Assembly (NCBI GenBank): GCA_030527925.1
Contig: JAUMZW010000010.1
Span: forward strand, 1 to 58,786
Reading direction: 5' to 3'
Source: Streptococcus sp.
Lineage (GTDB): Bacteria; Bacillota; Bacilli; Lactobacillales; Streptococcaceae
DNA length: 58,786 bases
How positions within the stretch are numbered: the first letter of the stretch is position 1; every line of letters begins with the position of its first letter. Of the stretch, positions 51,674 through 58,786 are shown in pieces. The notes beneath the pieces were generated by a model that saw nothing but the letters and a program-made list of their open reading frames with translations, did no database searches and was not told the origin of the DNA. The translations under genes were made by a program, and so were the position numbers.

Positions 51674-52207
51674 ATGGGTAAGCTGCCTAAACTTGTCATG
51701 GATATTGATGGGATAGAGTTACTTTTTCATATTCATGAATTCTATCCTTCAAGTAGAGAAAATTGGGATGATGAGTGGGCTAAGATTTCTTTTAGAGTTA
51801 CGTCTGGAGAATGGTTGAACTACATTATCAACTATCAAGAGATTATGATGATGTGTGAAATTGAGCAACTCAGAGATATCCTGCATAAACAGTTATCTAA
51901 CGATTTAACAGAGGTCTATGAGTTAGAATGTTTGGAGCCAGATTTAACTTTTCGAATCATTCCGCTGTCTGATTTTCGAGAGAGTTCAAAAACCTTGAGT
52001 TTAAAAGAAGACTTTGAAATTATAGATATTGACTTGCAGATTGACATTTCGTTTTGGAATGAAGGCCTCACCGCAAACAAGTTAACGTTATCTTTAGATA
52101 GGAATGAAATTGAAAATTTAGCTTGCTATTTGGATGTTGTTACAGATTGTAAAGTTGATGCTGGAAAATTGGATAGTCTTTATCAAACTGGTATTTTAAG
52201 AAAGTAA
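51674..52207 (+). CDS. Putative immunity-type protein (WapI-like fold)
   Basis: 177 residues, acidic, no membrane segment. The pattern WDDEWAKISFRVTSGEW, then a helix EIEQLRDILHKQL, LECLEPDLTFRI and a second half with IDLQIDISFWNEG and LTLSLDRNEIENLACYLDVV resembles WapI-family immunity proteins (DEW, EPxLxF and late helix). This is pattern recognition, not a search. It begins 4 bp after the 52-residue gene and ends before a terminator, so these three genes form one unit. It could be an orphan immunity gene. Confidence 0.5.
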   Translation: MGKLPKLVMDIDGIELLFHIHEFYPSSRENWDDEWAKISFRVTSGEWLNYIINYQEIMMMCEIEQLRDILHKQLSNDLTEVYELECLEPDLTFRIIPLSDFRESSKTLSLKEDFEIIDIDLQIDISFWNEGLTANKLTLSLDRNEIENLACYLDVVTDCKVDAGKLDSLYQTGILRK

Positions 52208-52230
52208 ATCTAAGATAATCAAAGGAATGT

Positions 52231-52255
52231 CCTGCCGTGGTGCAGGGCTTTTTTA
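52231..52255 (+). terminator. Terminator after the immunity-type gene
   Basis: CCTGC (52231-52235) with GCAGG (52242-52246), 6-nt loop, then GC and TTTTTT. Confidence 0.65.
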
Positions 52256-52274
52256 TTGCCTTTTTCTATATTTT

Positions 52275-52460
52275 GTAAAAAATTTTCAAAAAATCGGAAA
52301 ATCATGACTTTCTGCTACCTATATAGGTGAAGGGAGAAGTTTTCCTCAATAAGTTACTAATAGATACTGTTTACTAGAGAGTCTAGATTTTTGAAAAAAA
52401 TAAAAATATTTTTCAAAAAAATCGGAATTTTTCATGGAAACAGTACCTAGTAAGGTAGGA
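52275..52460. repeat. Two imperfect direct repeats, each with a palindrome
   Basis: Both units contain TTTTCAAAAAA(A)TCGGAA, then TCATG and a small inverted repeat: ACCTATATAGGT (52317-52328, perfect palindrome) in the first, TACCT-AGTA-AGGTA (52444-52457) in the second. Units are about 125 bp apart. The second is preceded by a long inverted repeat TTTTTGAAAAA (52388-52398) / TTTTTCAAAAA (52409-52419). No gene lies in 52208-52585. Possible operator, replication or packaging site. Confidence 0.6.
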
Positions 52461-52585
52461 AAGGAAACTTATCCTAAATACTTCATAAGGAAAGGGTGCA
52501 GAAACCATGCAATGTATTAGAGGTTAACCAAGAATAGTATCTTCATAGACATTTTACTTTTATTTATGAATCATTAGAAAGACTT

Positions 52586-53485
52586 ATGCCTTATATAGTT
52601 AAATCAGGCGATACCTTGAGTGATATTGCAAGTAAATTTCACACTACCGTTAAAGATTTGCAAGCGTGGAACAATATTGCAAATCCCGACCGCATTTATG
52701 TCGGTCAAGTACTGAAGATTAGTGCTCAAGAAGCCAAACCTTCAACTGGGTCATCAAATAGTGGTGGAATAGCAGTCACTTACACCGTAGTGTCAGGTGA
52801 CACGCTGAGTGGTATTGCGGCTAAGTTTGGTACAACAGTTTCTGCTCTTCAGGCATTGAACGGAATTAGTAATCCCGATGTTATCTATGCAGGTCAGGTA
52901 TTGACGATTCGAGGTGGTTCATCTGGTTCTTACTCAGGCGATGGAAATGCGACTGTTGCATTGCAAGGTAACGGATACATTGTCACTGGAGACCAGCTTC
53001 GTAGAATTGGTTGGACAGTAGTTAATGACAATATGGTGAACGATTTGAATAACTGTCTACGACGTTATCAGATTACCACTGTTTCTCGTGTGCGGCACTT
53101 CATCAGCCAATGTAGCCACGAATCTGGTGATGGTAAGTGGACCATGGAACTAGCTTCTGGTGAAGCGTACAATTGGCGCTCTGACTTGGGTAATACTCAA
53201 CCAGGCGATGGTCCTAAATATAAAGGTGGTGGTTATATCCAGCTCACCGGTCGCTACAACTATACCCAGTTTGCAAATGCCATCGGTGATCAACGTATTG
53301 TGAGTGAGGGTGTGAGTTATGTCGCCAGCCATTATCCTTGGACGAGTGCAGGATTTTGGTGGAACAAAAATAACATGAATGATCTCTGTGATACCAATCC
53401 AAGCGTTGAGCAAGTTACACGACGAGTAATGGCTATAATGGTTTGGAAGACCGCAGACAGTACTACAACCGCTGTGTGGCTGTGA
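52586..53485 (+). pseudogene. LysM-LysM-GH19 wall hydrolase, N-terminal part (frameshifted)
   Basis: Two LysM wall-binding domains (residues 1-47, [20 protein letters not shown]; and 64-110, [20 protein letters not shown]) precede a GH19 chitinase/muramidase-type domain: [18 protein letters not shown] with a catalytic Glu, [27 protein letters not shown]. There is no signal peptide, as in phage endolysins. The frame fails at about 53429: family members read [18 protein letters not shown], and here RRV is followed by a shifted frame, consistent with loss of 4 bases; the frame then ends at 53485. The sense continues in the next entry. Confidence 0.8.
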
Positions 53486-54480
53486 TTACCAGTGTTCAAC
53501 CAGTGAATACCACACCAACGCCAAGTAAACCAAACCTTCAGCAACCTACACCGGTTGTAAATCCAGGGAGTGGAAACTCAAGTAATAGTGGGTATCACTA
53601 TATCTTGCCAACACGAAGTGGAACTAGTTCTGGAGATATCCAATCATTTGTTTCAGCAGTCAAAGATCTGGAAGGATCTTATCAAAAATATGCTCTGAGT
53701 AATCCTCTGAATAATGCTCTTAAACCAACAGAAGTAGGAGTATTATCTTATTTAGCTAAACATTACTACACAACTGATGATTGGCCACATAGACTGGGAT
53801 TTAGTATACTTAGTAAATCGGGTTTTGATCCAGGATTTGAAAACTATCTGAATAATCACTATAAAGCATTGATCAAAAAGGTATCTCCTTATATGTCTGA
53901 CAAGGAAATTGGTGATAAATTTGGTGGTATTATTGACCTGCCCCATTTGGCTGTGACTACATTGAGTTACTATAATTTCTCTCTTAATTCAGGTTCATGG
54001 AATGGTTGGGCGGGTGATTTAGCAAGCGCTATGAAGTTTGTTCAAAGAGTACATAATGCAAACAAAGGAGCAAACCTAGATACGATTGCTCGAGCCTTTG
54101 TAGGTGGTTCTTCTCATAGCGCAGATGTTCCTAAAGGAGTCACGATTCCATCAGATGCAGGTAATACCTTTGGGTACATTGATATGTGTACAGATGCTGA
54201 TGCGATTGGTATTTCAAATTTAATGAAGAAGAAATCAGGTAACAATCTCTTGTCTAGTGCGATGGAGGATTATTACAAAGGAGCTTCTAAAAAACGCTTC
54301 AGCAATTATTTAATGGATTTGGGAGCAAGAAAAGATTTCAATTCAATTAAAAAAGCAGTTGATAGTGTGTTAGATGGTGTCTCTAAATACGTAAGTTGGC
54401 TTGAATCAAGAACTTTAAATGATAGTGTTAGAGAAGCGTGTAAAAAGGCTTTTGCTCATTATGTTTATCATTCAAGTTAA
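53431..54480 (+). pseudogene. C-terminal part of the LysM-GH19 protein: linker plus unassigned 290-residue region
   Basis: From 53431 the shifted frame reads [22 protein letters not shown], the end of the GH19 domain, then a Pro/Thr/Ser/Asn linker (NTTPTPSKPNLQQPTPVV) and a region of about 290 residues that I do not recognise. In that region: LKPTEVGVLSYLAKHYY, IIDLPHLAVTTLSYYNFSL, NGWAGDLASAMKFV, TFGYIDMCTDADAIGIS and a lysine-rich end. The joined protein would have about 630 residues. The last 100 residues recur at 55203-55505. Such modular tails occur in phage lysins and in secreted polymorphic toxins; I cannot choose. Confidence 0.65.
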
Positions 54481-54493
54481 CTTGTGATATTTT

Positions 54494-54539
54494 AAAAAGC
54501 GTTTCACTCCTATAGATAGGTGTGAAGCGCTTTTTTTAT
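54494..54539. terminator. Terminator after the hydrolase gene
   Basis: Long hairpin: AAAAAGCG, TTCAC and CCTA (54494-54514) pair with TAGG, GTGAA and CGCTTTTT on the other side, followed by T7. It can work on both strands. Confidence 0.75.
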
Positions 54540-55068
54540 AGCCTTCGTAAATATGATTGTGATAAAGTTGATAAAGTAGAGTAGTAAACCTTGTAATATG
54601 ATATTGTTTATGATTTGTCTTCCCATTAGAAAAAACATAATAATAACATCCATCATTATGATAGAAGTGACAAAAGTATAAACCATAAATCCCTGTTTGT
54701 TTACATATAACCTATATAGTAAAAGGAGAAGAGAGTGAGAGACAAGAAAGGAATGATTAGTTCGTGGTGGTCTGCTGGAAATGATAGTGAATAACTAAGT
54801 AATGCAGATACTATTAGATTTCAAATTAGATATGTAATTATAGATATTAAATTTAATTGGGCTTTTTTAAGACACGACCATATCCTATGATGGCAAATAT
54901 AAGTATAAAGAGCTGAGTAAAATAAAGCAATGAAAAATTTGATAAGTTATCAATACGATTGATTGTGGATGCTTCAGCTAATAATTCTGTTATTTTTAGA
55001 TAGATGATTGAAAGAATAGTGACTAGTATGAATTTGACTACAGTCTTTATGTCTAAGTGTTTTTGCAT
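54510..55068 (-). pseudogene. Decayed multi-pass membrane protein gene
   Basis: The first 71 codons are open (55068-54853: MQKHLDIKTVVKFILVTILS, LYFTQLFILIFAIIGYGRVLKK). A frameshift in a six-base homopolymer (54863-54868) moves the sense to AQLNLISIITYLI, then TGA (54821-54823), then ALLSYSLSFPADHHELIIPFL and FSFYYIGY; near 54715 a second shift leads to NKQGFMVYTFVTSIIMMDVI and LLLYFINFITIIFTKAIKKAL. Joined, it would be a polytopic protein of about 185 residues. Three lesions show it is dead. It lies head-on between the two copies of the hydrolase tail. Identity unknown. Confidence 0.55.
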
Positions 55069-55202
55069 TTATCCTACCTCACTCCCATATTAGCATGATT
55101 CTTCTATTTCATCAAACAATTACATATTTTTTTAAATGATCTGCTACACTGAGGTGAAGATCGCTTCTATCTGGGTGAAATAGGGATCATTAAGAAACAG
55201 AA

Positions 55203-55505
55203 GGTTATAAAGCAGATGCGATTGGTATTTCAAAACTAATGAAGAAAAAATCAGGTAATTACCGTTTGTCTAATGCGATGGAAGATTACTATAAAAATTC
55301 TTCGAAACACCGTTTCAGTCATTACTTGACAGATTTGGGAACCCGAAAAGACCTTAATACCATTCAAAATGCAGTAGATAATGTGTTTAAAGATCTTTTG
55401 GGGTTGGCAGATGGATTAACTTACTTTGAATCTGGTTCAGTTAGTGATTTCGTTAAAAAGGAATGTAAAAAGGCATTCGCCAACTATATCTATCACTCAA
55501 ATTAA
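55203..55505 (+). pseudogene. Duplicate of the hydrolase C-terminal tail (orphan)
   Basis: From 55203 the frame reads GYKADAIGISKLMKKKSGN, then SNAMEDYYKNSSKHRFSHYL and KKECKKAFANYIYHSN, matching the last 100 residues of the protein ending at 54480 (about two thirds identical). It has no start codon of its own before an ATG at 55239 in the middle of the repeat and no good ribosome site. An orphan C-terminal cassette is a usual outcome of recombination in polymorphic toxin loci, or simply a duplication remnant. Confidence 0.65.
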
Positions 55506-55626
55506 TTTGTCAATATAAAAAGGCTTTATATCTAGTATTTTGCTAGAGATGAAGCCCTTTTTTCATGAGTTTTAAAGAAACTATTATAAGCAGATTAATC
55601 AGGAATATAACGAGGAGGAAACGAAA

Positions 55627-55655
55627 AAGATGCCAGTTCGTATTGAACTAGCATC
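55627..55655 (-). terminator. Terminator of the 28-codon minus-strand gene
   Basis: AAAGATGC-C-AGTTC with GAACT-A-GCATCTTT around a 5-nt loop (one internal mismatch); runs of T flank it on the minus strand and, less so, on the plus strand. Confidence 0.7.
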
Positions 55656-55691
55656 TTTTAATCTTTACCGTAAAGTAAGTCAAACAAGAAT

Positions 55692-55778
55692 CTATCTATC
55701 TATCTTTAGTCTCATCTCAAAGTAAAATGAGTCAATCCTAAAGTAACGGTTGTAAAAGTTGGTCATCGTATTTTTCAT
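55692..55778 (-). CDS. 28-residue peptide gene
   Basis: On the minus strand, AGGAGG (plus 55787-55792) lies 8 nt before an ATG at 55778; the frame has 28 codons (starting MKNTMTNFYNRYF, ending EMRLKIDR) and a TAG at 55692. The peptide is basic and aromatic with no membrane helix and no Gly-Gly leader. It has an extended -10 upstream and a terminator downstream, so a transcript of about 165 nt is expected. The stop lies in a GATA tandem repeat. It could be a peptide gene or a small RNA with a chance frame. Confidence 0.5.
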   Translation of the reverse strand: MKNTMTNFYNRYFRIDSFYFEMRLKIDR

Positions 55779-55798
55779 TTTCATTTCCTCCTAAAGGT

Positions 55799-55807
55799 AT
55801 TCTATCA
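55799..55807 (-). promoter_or_regulatory. Extended -10 of the 28-codon gene
   Basis: Minus strand TGATAGAAT (plus 55807-55799); no convincing -35. The predicted start site is near the AGGAGG. Confidence 0.5.
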
Positions 55808-55886
55808 TGAGCTGTCTTTGTTATGTGGTGTATTTTCTAAGATGTCAAAAAAAGTTTCTGAAATGTCAAAAAGGGGGGGTGAGAAC

Positions 55887-56360
55887 ATGGCTGTCAGAGG
55901 TCGAAAACTCAAGCCAACTAATATGAAAATCTTAGAGAGAAATCCAGGCAGACGTCCTCTACCAACCAACGAAGTAAAACCCAAGCAGAAAATCCCACGT
56001 TGCCCCCAATGGCTTGAAGAAGATGCTAAGAAGGAATGGAAGCGAATGAGAAAAATACTCGAGAAAATGGGCTTGTTGACAGATATGGATATGACAGCCT
56101 TTACAGGTTATTGTCAGGCTTATGCACGCTGGAAAGAAGCAGAGGAGTTTTTATCTAAACATGGGTCTATTATCAATACTCCAAATGGTTATCTTCAACA
56201 AGTACCACAGGTATCCATCAATCAGACGAATCTAAAAATTATGCTCAAGTTTTGTGAACAATTTGGGTTAATACCTTCTGCTCGTAATCGTCTTGCTTCT
56301 ATGGATTCAGAAGTTGGAACTGGTGATGAGACGGAAGACTTATTGGGAGGTATCTTATGA
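55887..56360 (+). CDS. Phage terminase small subunit, P27 family
   Basis: 157 residues starting at the ATG at 55887, after GGGGGGGTGAG; the frame is open further upstream without a better start. The N-terminus RGRKLKPTNMKILERNPGRRPLPTNE is diagnostic of P27-type small terminases, which bind packaging sites on phage DNA, and PRCPQWLEEDAKKEWKRM continues the match. It overlaps the large-subunit frame by 4 bp. With the dead large subunit, it marks a prophage relic; no capsid or portal genes follow. Confidence 0.85.
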   Translation: MAVRGRKLKPTNMKILERNPGRRPLPTNEVKPKQKIPRCPQWLEEDAKKEWKRMRKILEKMGLLTDMDMTAFTGYCQAYARWKEAEEFLSKHGSIINTPNGYLQQVPQVSINQTNLKIMLKFCEQFGLIPSARNRLASMDSEVGTGDETEDLLGGIL

Positions 56361-57835
56361 CCTATCACCATGAACCAAGTTCTTTTATGTTCTATACCTC
56401 TCATTATGATGAAGCAAAGGCAAATAGGGCAGTAAGGTTCATCCAAAATCTATGCCATACGAAAGGGAAATGGGCAGGGCAAAAATTTGAACTATTACCG
56501 TGGCAAGAACAGATTGTTCGTGACCTTTTTGGAATTGTCAAAGAAGATGGGAATCGTCAATTTCTCACTGCATATATAGAAATTCTCAAAAAGAATGGGA
56601 AATAAGAGTTAGCTGCTGCAATTACTCTCTACCTACTCTATGCAGATATTGAAGCGAGTGCTGAAGTGTACGGTGCAGTTTGTGACCGTAACCAAGCTTC
56701 TATCGTGTTTGATGTTGCAAAACAAATGGTATTGATGAGTCTACCTCTTGAAAAACGCTCTAAAATCATGGGAGCAACTAAACGAATTGTTAATTATTCT
56801 AATGTAGGTTTTTACCAAGTCTTGTCTGCAGAGACAGGTACAAAGCATGGGCTCAATGTATCTGGACTTGTCTTTGATGAAATCCATGCTCAACCTAATC
56901 GCCATCTCTACGATGTATTAACCAAAGGATCTGGTGATGCGAGGGAACAACCATTATTTTTTATCATCACGACTGCAGGAACAGATAAAAACTCCATCTG
57001 TTATGAACTTCATACAAAAGCACTAGATATTTTAAAGGACAGAAAAAAGGACATTTCTTTCTATCCAGTTGTTTATGGTTTATCCGATGAGGATGACTGG
57101 AATGATGAAGCGAACTGGTTGAAAGGCAATCCCTCTCTAGGTCATACGATTGGGATTGACCGAGTTCGAGAAGCCTATCAACAAGCTCTTGACAATCCAG
57201 CTGAGGAAAATGTTTTTAAGCAGCTTCGTCTTAATATGTGGACGAGTTCAAGTGTAGCTTGGATACCTGAGCACGTCTATGAGAATGACAATATGCCGGT
57301 TGACTTAGATTCACTAAAGGGACGTGAATGTTATGCAGGTTTGGATTTATCTAGTACCTCAGATATCACTGCTTTTGTTTTGGTTTTTCCACCAAGATAT
57401 GAAGAAGAAAACTACATTGTCTTACCCTTCTTTTGGCTACCAGTAGATACCTTAGAATTACGCTGTCGTCGAGATCATGTGCTTTATGATGTGTGGGAAA
57501 GACAAGGCTATCTCAAAACGACTGAAGGTAACGTAGTTCACTATGGATTTATCGAGAAATTTATTGAGCAACTCTCTGAAATCTATCATACCAAAGAACT
57601 CTATAAGCTCATGATGGAGGGTGAAATTCAACATGGTGGGCATCCTGTGCTCAAGTGGATGGCACAAAATGTCGTCATGCGACAAGATTCTACAGGAAAT
57701 ATCAAACCAGATAAAGGGAAATCTGTTGAGAAGATAGATGGTATTGTCGCACTTATCATGGGTTTAGACCGATGTATTCGTCATCAAGGCGAAGATGGCA
57801 GTGTCTATGATGAACGAGGTTTATTGAGCTTTTAG
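56357..57835 (+). pseudogene. Phage terminase large subunit, inactivated
   Basis: The packaging ATPase and nuclease of HK97-like phages. The frame begins MTYHHEPSSFMFYTSHYDEA, reaches LPWQEQIVRDLFG and the Walker A-like EILKKNGK, where TAA (56603-56605) stands in place of the next residue, normally Ser or Thr; the same frame goes on ELAAAITLYLLYADIE, then VFDEIHAQPNRHLYDVL (Walker B) and SVEKIDGIVALIMGLDR. Between EQLSEIYH and TKELYKLMMEG about 35-40 residues that I expect in this family, including part of the nuclease site, are missing. Both lesions make it inactive. Confidence 0.8.
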
Positions 57836-57864
57836 TTGAATTATAAAATACTATCTGATAAAAT
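57836..57864 (+). promoter_or_regulatory. Promoter of the toxin-antitoxin operon
   Basis: TTGAAT (57836-57841), 17-bp spacer, TAAAAT (57859-57864) with an upstream TGA: close to consensus. It overlaps the end of the dead terminase. Confidence 0.75.
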
Positions 57865-57887
57865 GTAAATACAAAACGTAAATACAA
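57865..57887 (+). promoter_or_regulatory. Direct-repeat operator of the toxin-antitoxin operon
   Basis: GTAAATACAA occurs twice (57865-57874 and 57878-57887), 13 bp apart, directly over the predicted start site. Placement suits autoregulation by the antitoxin or its complex. Confidence 0.55.
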
Positions 57888-57898
57888 GGAGAAAGATC

Positions 57899-58192
57899 AT
57901 GGCAAACACCCAGCCCGTAAATTTTAGAGCAGATTCTCTATTTTATAATCAAGCTAAGGAAATATTGGAAAATAAGAAAATTACAGTCTCAGATGTCTTT
58001 AATGCAGTTCTTCGTAAAGTTGCAACTGGTGCAGTGGATGTAGATGAATTTGTATCAAGTGATCTATCTGATGGACAGCTTACAGTCGCCTTTGAAGATT
58101 TAAAAAAAGAAATTTTGCTAGGTCACCAAGATATTCAAGAAGGAAGGATAACCTCACTTCGTGATGTCAGAAAGGAATTTAGAATTGACTGA
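57899..58192 (+). CDS. RelB/DinJ-type antitoxin
   Basis: 97 residues. The N-terminus NTQPVNFRADSLFYNQAKEILENKKITVSDVFNAVLRKVA is a ribbon-helix-helix DNA-binding domain of the RelB/DinJ kind; the acidic helical C-terminal half would wrap the toxin. AAGGAG lies 7 nt before the ATG. It overlaps the toxin start by 8 bp. The pair is intact, in contrast to the decayed phage genes around it, as expected of an addiction module. Confidence 0.85.
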   Translation: MANTQPVNFRADSLFYNQAKEILENKKITVSDVFNAVLRKVATGAVDVDEFVSSDLSDGQLTVAFEDLKKEILLGHQDIQEGRITSLRDVRKEFRID

Positions 58193-58523
58193 TTTTAAGA
58201 AATACCGTGTTTCTTTAGCTGATAAGGCTAAAGAGGATTTGCGAAATATTCATGACTATATTCTTTTAAATTTTTATAGCCAGCAATCTGCGGATGCTAA
58301 AGTTGACCTTATTTTAACAGCTCTAGAGGTACTAGAAACTTTCCCTGAGGCTTGTCCTCTTGTTTTCAGTAGAGGCTATGGAGAATTAACAGATGATGGC
58401 AAGAAATATCGCTATATGCCCATAGAAAACTATATCGCTTTTTATTATATTGAAAGGCATGATGTTTTTGTGGCACGTATTTTGCATTCTAAACAGGATT
58501 GGGCTAAATTATTTAATAAGTGA
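58185..58523 (+). CDS. RelE/ParE-family toxin
   Basis: 112 residues from a TTG at 58185 (MTDFKKYRVSLADKAKEDL), which has AAAGGAA about 8 nt upstream and overlaps the antitoxin stop; an ATG at 58164 in the same frame gives 119 residues but lies deep in the antitoxin and lacks a ribosome site. KYRVSLADKAKEDLRNIHDYI and the end YIAFYYIERHDVFVARILHSKQDW (in outline) are typical of the RelE/ParE fold. Whether it cuts mRNA or poisons gyrase cannot be read off. Confidence 0.85.
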   Translation: MTDFKKYRVSLADKAKEDLRNIHDYILLNFYSQQSADAKVDLILTALEVLETFPEACPLVFSRGYGELTDDGKKYRYMPIENYIAFYYIERHDVFVARILHSKQDWAKLFNK

Positions 58524-58630
58524 TTGGAACATATTATGAGAGTCATCAGAGAGAAACAATCTTCTCGAAAAAGTTTAAATAAAATGCAGAAATGACTGGA
58601 TAATCTTCTCCTTAAGAGTTAATATGTGAT

Positions 58631-58786
58631 GTTAGTATGATTTTATGGACACGTTTTTGTAGAATAGTATCTAACCAAAGGAGAGGTCTAAATGCCACAA
58701 CAATAGACACAAGAATTTAAAGCAACTATCATTCAATTGCCTAAATCAGGTCAGTCTGTTACAGAACTTGTTAAAGAGTACGGTAT
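58631..58786 (+). mobile_element. IS3-family left end, copy C (runs off the window)
   Basis: GTTAGTATGATTTTATGGACAC opens the same left end as copies A and B, followed by GAATAGTATCTAACCAAAG, GAGAGGTCTAAATG and the frame M-P-Q-Q-stop-TQEFKATIIQLPKSGQSVTEL. It carries the same TAG at codon 5. It is in the same orientation as copy A, 57 kb away. The element may be complete beyond the edge. Confidence 0.7.

Noticed and set aside
53150..53544. Minus-strand frames opposite the GH19 domain
   Set aside because: They follow the reverse of conserved GH19 codons; nothing supports translation.
55691..55706. Tandem CTAT units as a CRISPR or long microsatellite
   Set aside because: Only three to four units of 4 bp, no spacers; too short for an array. 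Reported only as context of the 28-codon gene.

Overview
The window is low-GC chromosomal DNA of a Streptococcus. The evidence is direct: a SpxB-type pyruvate oxidase, ClpL, an SMK-box riboswitch in front of metK, a preQ1-II (COG4708-type) riboswitch in front of queT, the atp operon order c-a-b-delta-alpha-gamma-beta-epsilon, and a mevalonate operon. The combination of SpxB, lactate oxidase and a complete glycogen operon fits a pyogenic-group animal species (S. uberis, parauberis or iniae type). The species cannot be fixed from sequence reading alone.

Layout. 1-420: the C-terminal end of a wall-anchored repeat protein. 600-2290: a graveyard of nested insertion sequences (ISL3-, IS3- and IS5-type remnants). 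2300-50000: an ordinary core backbone. It holds spxB; birA; metK; murA; a GNAT gene with spxR and map; yihY and gtrA; queT; ligA-dagK-pulA; glgB-C-D-A-P; the ATP synthase operon; queG; prfB; ftsEX; a ClC transporter with an orphan EIIC-like protein and a DUF915-type hydrolase; a decayed second ISL3 copy; clpL; mvk-mvaD-pmk-fni; a DUF1836/HlyIII pair; and lctO. 50130-58786: an eroded accessory island. It starts in a broken luciferase-like gene and holds a dead zeta-type kinase gene, an immunity-like protein, a frameshifted LysM/GH19 wall hydrolase with a large unassigned C-terminal region, a decayed membrane-protein gene, a second copy of the hydrolase tail, a 28-codon minus-strand gene, prophage terminase genes (the large subunit dead), a RelBE-type toxin-antitoxin pair, and another IS3-family end at the window edge.

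How the genes work together. SpxB (pyruvate to acetyl phosphate and H2O2) and LctO (lactate to pyruvate and H2O2) form an aerobic peroxide-producing route. SpxR, the known regulator of spxB in pneumococcus, is encoded 6 kb from spxB. spxB and lctO both carry CcpA (cre)-like sites, and two Rex-like boxes lie in the lctO upstream region. Pullulanase and the glg genes make and degrade glycogen; a cre-overlapped promoter for glgB lies inside the end of pulA, followed by a terminator-like hairpin. QueT (preQ1 uptake, riboswitch controlled) and QueG (last queuosine step) point to salvage of a queuosine precursor.

Regulatory signals are unusually readable here. Six genes (DUF3272-like, birA, GNAT, gtrA, ligA, queG) have a -10 box exactly 6 nt before the ATG, which predicts leaderless mRNAs. 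prfB carries the classical programmed +1 frameshift. Most other broken reading frames lie in the IS remnants and in the terminal island.
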